DNA of 64,000 nt from Lactifluus volemus. Lineage: Eukaryota; Basidiomycota; Agaricomycetes; Russulales; Russulaceae. A model generated the notes under the pieces. The model was not told where the DNA came from. It ran no database searches and was given only the letters and a program-made list of their open reading frames with translations. The DNA lies in contig WTXI01000022.1 in NCBI GenBank assembly GCA_022376515.1, forward strand, positions 124,001 to 188,000. The letters are read 5' to 3'. Both the position numbers and the translations under genes were made by a program. Each line of letters begins with the position of its first letter. Position 1 is the stretch's first letter. Positions 59,183 to 64,000 of the stretch are shown piece by piece.

Positions 59183-59617
59183 TTGCACACCGCGATGCAG
59201 ACTCTTCATCATGATTGTTCAGCCTCCCAGCCACCATCATTGCATTGTCCCAAATGCGAGAAGCCGTGTCGGAGACGACAAGAATTGGGCCGTCACCTAT
59301 TGAAGTTCCACCTCCCTTGCTCTGTCCACTGCCCTTACGCGTCCTGTCCCTGGAGAGGGGATCGTAAAGAGGATCTCAAGAAGCACCTGATAAACCAGGG
59401 GTGCGGTCCACTTAACCCAAAGCGAGAGCAGTACGAGATATACGAGAAAAACGCGATCCTGTATTGGATCCTCGATCGAGGCGAACCCGTTGAGACAGTG
59501 GAAAAATATGTGGTCGGGGTGGTTGAAGAGAGGGCTATGGAAGTAGGTAAAGTGAAGGAATGGGATGAACCGTGGGGGTACGAATGGAAGACAACCCGAC
59601 GCCTTCGTAACGAGTAG
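59183..59617 (+). CDS. C2H2-type zinc-finger protein D (about 144 aa visible)
   Basis: This is the fourth member of the family. The single visible exon has finger 1 CPKCEKPCRRRQELGRHLLK-FH and a C2HC second finger (CPYASCPWRGDRKEDLKKH, then LINQGC). The C-terminus follows with EQYEIYEKNAILYWILDRGE and VVGVVEERAMEVGK. The frame begins at a GTG or TTG-type codon context rather than a clear ATG. The sequence GAAATACCCCAGTCT near 58980 resembles exon 1 of copy C (AAAATACCCCAGTCT), so an upstream exon is likely but not resolved. It is closer to C than to A/B. Confidence 0.6.
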   Translation: MHTAMQTLHHDCSASQPPSLHCPKCEKPCRRRQELGRHLLKFHLPCSVHCPYASCPWRGDRKEDLKKHLINQGCGPLNPKREQYEIYEKNAILYWILDRGEPVETVEKYVVGVVEERAMEVGKVKEWDEPWGYEWKTTRRLRNE

Positions 59618-61146
59618 CGGAGTTCCTCAGGCTTGGCAACCGCCGCGATTGAATGGATTATCGTGGCCGTGTCCGAGTCTGTCCGCCCAGCCGAAAACGA
59701 CTCCGATGTAACTGACAATATCACCATTTCACAACACATCAGGGTCTGTCACTTAGTAAAAGTCGCAGAAGAGAATATTGTGTTTAATGTATAATTAGTT
59801 ATTATAACGCGAAACAAAGAGGTCTTCGGCGTGTGCAACTGAAGGACTTACTGGACACAAGCCTCACACGGGTAGATTGGCAATTGTCCGGCGATAGCAA
59901 TAGAGAATGTGTCAGGCGGAAAGATGACTCTATTCAAGTTCCGTGGAGATAGCGAAATTTGGGGTGGACACAAATTATACGTGTACTCAGCCCTGTACGA
60001 TAAATACGACAGAAATACCGATCGGGGTTCCCTCATTAGTGCAAGGCAAGAAAGGAAAGGAGTCAGGTACGCTAACAGGAGAAGGCGAACCCCTCGACAA
60101 GAAGTCCGGAAATAAGCTGATGCCGGTGGCCTAGCGCCGTACTTCACGACCGCCCTCGCAACCCGGGAGTTCCATCATGTCGCTCCCGTTTATCTGCCAA
60201 TGAAATGAGTAAATTGATTGAGCTGCGTTGGTGCTTACTTGTTCCTCCCCCCTTATTTTACTCCTCGCAATTATGCTACTCCGAAGTCTGGCGGCTATCA
60301 GCCAAATACATTGCCCCCAGCTCTTTGATCCTTCCTTATTGAGAAACAAGGGCGGGGTTGTACTGGTTCTCATTTCCTCCCGCAAGAACCCGAAGGAAAG
60401 CTTACAACGGTACAAAGTCAATCAATTACAATCGATTAAGTTAAATGGCTTCGGTTCTCACCACGTACCCGATCGGCCACGCGCTTCCTTTGCTCAGTTG
60501 CCTTTATCCATTTTCGCGATACTATCGATACGCCATACGTCTTTGCAAATCTGACCGACATGGCTTCTGAAAGGATACGATGGTCACCGGTTGGTCACCG
60601 GTCTTCGAGTTCTGTCTGAAATTCTTGATGAAATGGCACGTAACGACGTTTCAAAGACCTTGCATTTCCTGATGTCAAGACGACGACGACCGACCTCGTT
60701 CATCATGAAGAACAGCAAAGATGGCACAGAAGCGTCAAAAGTTCCGGGATGAGTAAGGGATTTGAAGCACTTCCACGCGGACACGGTGCTTCGAGAGAGT
60801 CGACAAAAGGTACATTAGGAGGACCACGTGACAATATGACCTGGTGAGCCTACGTCGATCATCACGACACCCATCTGATCAGAGCAACAAAGCTCCAAAG
60901 ATCAGCAGTGACGCTGGGAAATAGGCGACCTTCCGTACTAAGGGTAATCGCCTCAATAGCTGTGCTCCTTCCAGTCTCATATCCAAGGGGTAAAAGGAAG
61001 TTGGCCCGTTTGTTGCAGTGGCAGCTGCAGCACGATGCCACGCTGATCCCAGATCCCGTACCAACTGGACCTTTCCAAACCTCGGACTTCCGGAGTCCCG
61101 GACAACGTTCCGCCTTAGTCTTCGCACCCAAAGACACAGGTAGTGC
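59618..61146. other. No recognisable gene
   Basis: Only short frames occur. The frame at 59909-60115 (LFKFRGDSEIWGGHKLYVYS) looks mildly protein-like but has no recognised domain. A GACCACGTGAC site lies near 60825. Confidence 0.4.
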
Positions 61147-61411
61147 TTAGTCAATGCGCTTGAAGTCGGACATATCGGAGTGTGGTGTGTATGACGGGTC
61201 TCAGCCATACGTCAGTACAGTAGAATGTAACGCAGTAATAGAAGGCAAACGCACCAATAGAAGCAGGAGCAATGTACTCAATCTCGTCATAATCCTCTTG
61301 CTGAACTTCTTCATCCGTCTGTACCTCGGGAGAGGCAGGCATGGCAGTATCACCACCTATGACGTACCGATAGATTCCATTGGTGACCGGAGTCTCGAAT
61401 ACCTGGTCCAT
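61147..61411 (-). CDS. Acidic-protein gene copy C (69 aa, inverted)
   Basis: On the minus strand, exon 1 (61411-61255) begins ATG and reads MDQVFETPVTNGIYRYVIGG, then EEVQQEDYDEIEYIAPASI. A 55-nt intron (61254-61200) is spliced to exon 2 (61199-61147), which reads DPSYTPHSDMSDFKRID and stops. The model is open at 69 residues. It aligns with copies A and B through DYDEIEY and the PPYTPHFDMPDLK start of exon 2, but it ends where they continue, so it is truncated or has a different 3' end. The upstream homology runs to 61805 with TCACGTGA at 61798-61805. Its inverted orientation and greater divergence show that it is not part of the 18.5-kb block. Confidence 0.5.
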
Positions 61412-61900
61412 GGCGTCCGCGTATCATTTTGCGCACCGAGCCCGAAAGCAACGCATGTGCTTTGCGGGGTCTGGGGTTCGATCCTGTAGCACGTCACGGG
61501 CGCTGTAGATTAGAAAATGGGTCTTATCCGAGAAGGTGGGTAACAGGGTTAACTTTTGAGGCTTCTATTAATCCGTGGCCGAGTCACGGTGTCAGTCACG
61601 GTGGTGCCTGCAACCGTGCGTTATGAACTTACGCAGTGTGGTGAGGCACTCTCCTGAAAGACTGGCTTTTTGGATGACTTTTCCCAGGGGGTTCACCAGT
61701 GTGGGCAAAAGACGATTCGCAGGAAGAGGAGCAGGCCGAGATGTTGGTAGCACGCTTTCGCCGGGCGGCCGGGGTCTATACAAAGCGTTGCCTCTGATCA
61801 CGTGATTCCACACCATAAAAACAACGCTGGCACGGAGTCCAGTTTCCACCTCCAAAATCAGTAGTTCCTCCCAAGCCGAAATAAAAGAATGATGTATGGC

Positions 61901-64000
61901 TAGGGATCGGCACGGGTGAACCCATGGGTGCCGAGAGCGCCACCCGCACCCATACCCATACGGGTGAATGACCCATGACCCATGGGTTTTTTGTATGGGT
62001 GGATGCGGGTTTAGATGGGTCATATGGGTTTGGATGGGTCATACGGGTGTAGATGGGTCATATGGGTTGACGAGGGTTGTGTGGGTTGAGATGGGTTACC
62101 CCAAGATTAGATCTCCAAGTCGAAAACGCGGCCAAGAACGGTTCGCGCGAAAAGTAAAAAACGAACGGGGCATTACCGGAATGCCCTTACTGTGGTTTAT
62201 TCAAAGTATCTAACCAATCCAGATCAACAGTGTAAGGACGAAGGTGATGGTGTTTGGGTCCATATCTCTACGATACTTCTAGCCCTTGTAAAACCTTAGA
62301 TACGCGCTCTAGTTCAATCCGACCATCGATCTCGTCAAGTTTTCCAACTCCTTCCAAGTCCTCGTCCCGAATTAGCCCTAATGAACTCCAAGAACCAAGG
62401 CATAGAAGTGCTCGCGTAGATGTTGCAGTCAGTCGGCCGCGCGTGTGCGAGAGAACAAGTCGACCGCGACTGAACAAGCGTTCGACGTCGATTGAGGTGC
62501 CTATAAGATGTAATAAGAAGCCTGACGTCGGAAATGCTACAGTACTCACCAGGGATGGTAAGGAAATCAATTGCCATGCGAGAGAGACGAGGATAGCTCT
62601 GTTGCTTCTCCACCCACCAGTGAATGGGGTCTGCAACGTTTTTATCGGGCTTCGTGCCGAGGTACAGCTCGAGTTCTTGGTCCATCGTTGATACCTCCTC
62701 ATCAGATGACGTCGCGGCCGCATCATCCACTTTATCGAAGACATTGCGTCTGGTCTGTCCCGTGACTCCCGTCTGAGTCTGCGACCTCTGAAAGAAAGGA
62801 ATGCAATAAATGATAAGAAAAAATAGTCAAACTAACTTACCGCGGTCATCTGCGTAACTTCCGAGCCCTCCACATTGGTATCTGAGTATTCACAATCCGA
62901 GTCCGAGTCCCCACAAGGCAACGGCAAGAAGTACCAGTATGAGCGTTTGAGCTCCTCCTGGACCAATTGCCTTGAGGTTTGAATCCATTCGTCATCCCAA
63001 CCCGCTTTCTGGAAGTAGCGAAGCTTATAATGGGGATCCAGGACTGTAAAAAGAAAAATCAGGAGAGCCCATAATAAAGATATTGATGTGACTCACCCAT
63101 CGCAATTCGGTACACCTCAGCATGATCCGTGAGCTCATAGTACTTGTTGAGGGTTGACTTAGCAGAGATGATGGCCGCACGTATAGCAACGTTGAGTGAC
63201 TCGTTTTTGAGATAAGTGGTGAAATAATGATCGATTTTGTCCATGGCGGGGATAACCTTTTGAAGGTTAGGCGAGTCGCGCGAGAAGAACAATGTGCCGT
63301 CTTTTAGGTACTGAGTAAGAAACAAGAGTGAGGAAGGATGGAAAGAAGGGTTGGAGCGGTTAAAGAGTGGGTGAGTTAGCGGCAGTTGAAAGGAATGGGT
63401 GGCGTAATCCATCGGGTATACTCGGACGCTTACCTGGAGGACTTCTGTTATGTCTGCGGCCAACTTCCACTCTGACTCTTCAAGCTCAAATCTGCGCAGC
63501 CCATTACTCATATCTGAGGTAAGCTCTTTCAAGGCCTCTTTATAGTCAATAGCAAAGCTCATCATATCGTATGTTGAATTCCAGCGCGTTTTAACGTCCC
63601 GCGGCATGATCTGAATTTGCAAGCTGTGTTTTTCGAGCAACGCTTTCCAGGCCGGCAGAAGAGATGTTGTTGAATGCACAATTTTGAATGCCAACTTGCG
63701 GAGCTTAAGGGCAGTTTTCAGAAGACAATACCAGTACGTTCTCAAACTACCTACCTTGACAAGCACGCAAGTGATTGGGATGACTTTGGCTTTCAGCTGA
63801 TTTTCTTCCTCCGGTGTCAAAGTAATCTCATCAACCCATTCTTCAAGGTCATCGTCATCCATCTCGTCTCCAAGGCTCTGTTCCCTTTCCTTCTGTGTCG
63901 ATGCTTCCTCGATGTCGATATCCTCCGCGAGCTCTACAAGATCACCAAGCACTTGGCGTTCATCATCAGTTAAGTCATCAATTTTTTTTTCTGGCAGCTC
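61901..64000 (-). mobile_element. hAT DNA transposon, left end (runs off the window)
   Basis: The terminus TAGGGATCGGCACGGGTG at 61901 matches the TIR pattern of the 1829-bp hAT element at 35393. Subterminal sequence 61910-62100 is packed with ATGGGT/ACCCAT motifs, including a run at about 21-bp spacing (ATGGGTCATATGGGTT-like, 62000-62095), typical of transposase-binding repeats. The predicted 8-bp duplication would be TGTATGGC (61893-61900). The other end lies beyond 64000. The element carries its own transposase. Confidence 0.8.
62268..64000 (-). CDS. hAT family transposase (partial, 5' end off window)
   Basis: The visible exons on the minus strand are 64000-63755, 63703-63434, 63310-63097, 63043-62841, 62787-62550 and 62500-62268, with introns of 49-123 nt. 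The joined frame is open from the window edge to the stop. Recognisable hAT features are RDVKTRWNSTYDMM, LDPHYKLRYF (spliced across 63097/63043), and the C-terminal dimerisation region WWVEKQQSYPRLSRMAIDFL, then TSIDVERLFSRGRLVLSHTR (spliced across 62550/62501). Acidic stretches precede these. The protein cuts and pastes the element through its TIRs. No lesion is visible, so it may be active, and it could act on the shorter hAT relative at 35393. The DDE catalytic set cannot be fully checked because the N-terminal part is missing. Confidence 0.82.

Noticed and set aside
62000..62100. ATGGGT-type short repeats as telomeric sequence
   Set aside because: The motif is not TTAGGG and lies directly inside a hAT terminus, where subterminal motif arrays are expected.

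Overview
This window is nuclear DNA from a filamentous fungus, most likely an Agaricomycete (Basidiomycota). The reasons are genes split by many 45-60 nt introns (GTANGT donors, CTAAC/CTGAC-like branch points), NACHT proteins with long runs of near-identical WD40 repeats, a small basidiomycete-type C2H2 protein family, and LINE, LTR and hAT elements. I cannot fix the order or species.

The left two thirds (about 1.1-51.7 kb) is a head-to-tail array of five paralogous NOD-like receptor (NLR) genes, all on the + strand. Each has the same plan: N-terminal C2 domain, helical linker, NACHT ATPase, 14 WD40 repeats of 43 residues, and a conserved C-terminal tail. The array shows two levels of duplication. 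NLR1, NLR2 and NLR3 lie on an approximately 8.1-8.2 kb gene-plus-spacer period. A block of about 18.5 kb (NLR2, spacer, NLR3, a small acidic-protein gene, a zinc-finger gene; about 9.3-27.8 kb) was then copied in tandem to give NLR4, spacer, NLR5, acidic-protein gene and zinc-finger gene (28.41-51.7 kb). NLR5 is fully open (1676 aa model). NLR3 is open from an internal start. NLR2 has one frameshift, NLR4 three, and NLR1 many. The lesions are mostly single-base indels, so undercorrected long-read sequence must be considered before calling pseudogenes.

The spacer between NLR4 and NLR5 is interrupted by a 5.05 kb LINE-derived insertion (34980-40029) with a 14-bp target-site duplication and a 26-A tail. 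The same spacer downstream of NLR2 preserves the empty site. Nested in the insertion are a 1829-bp non-autonomous hAT element (8-bp target-site duplication) carrying a 139-bp tandem repeat and a tRNA-like sequence, and a 608-bp solo LTR (5-bp target-site duplication).

The right third (51.7-64 kb) is gene-poor. It holds two more divergent members of the zinc-finger family (52.7 and 59.2 kb), an inverted third copy of the acidic-protein gene (61.1-61.8 kb), and, from 61901 to the window edge, the left end of an apparently autonomous hAT transposon with a six-exon (visible part) transposase on the - strand.

Functionally, the array looks like a fungal NLR cluster in which WD40 propellers act as variable recognition surfaces, the NACHT domain as a nucleotide switch, and C2 as the N-terminal effector or membrane-targeting module. 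By analogy with Podospora HET-E/HET-D, roles in non-self recognition are plausible but not shown by sequence alone.
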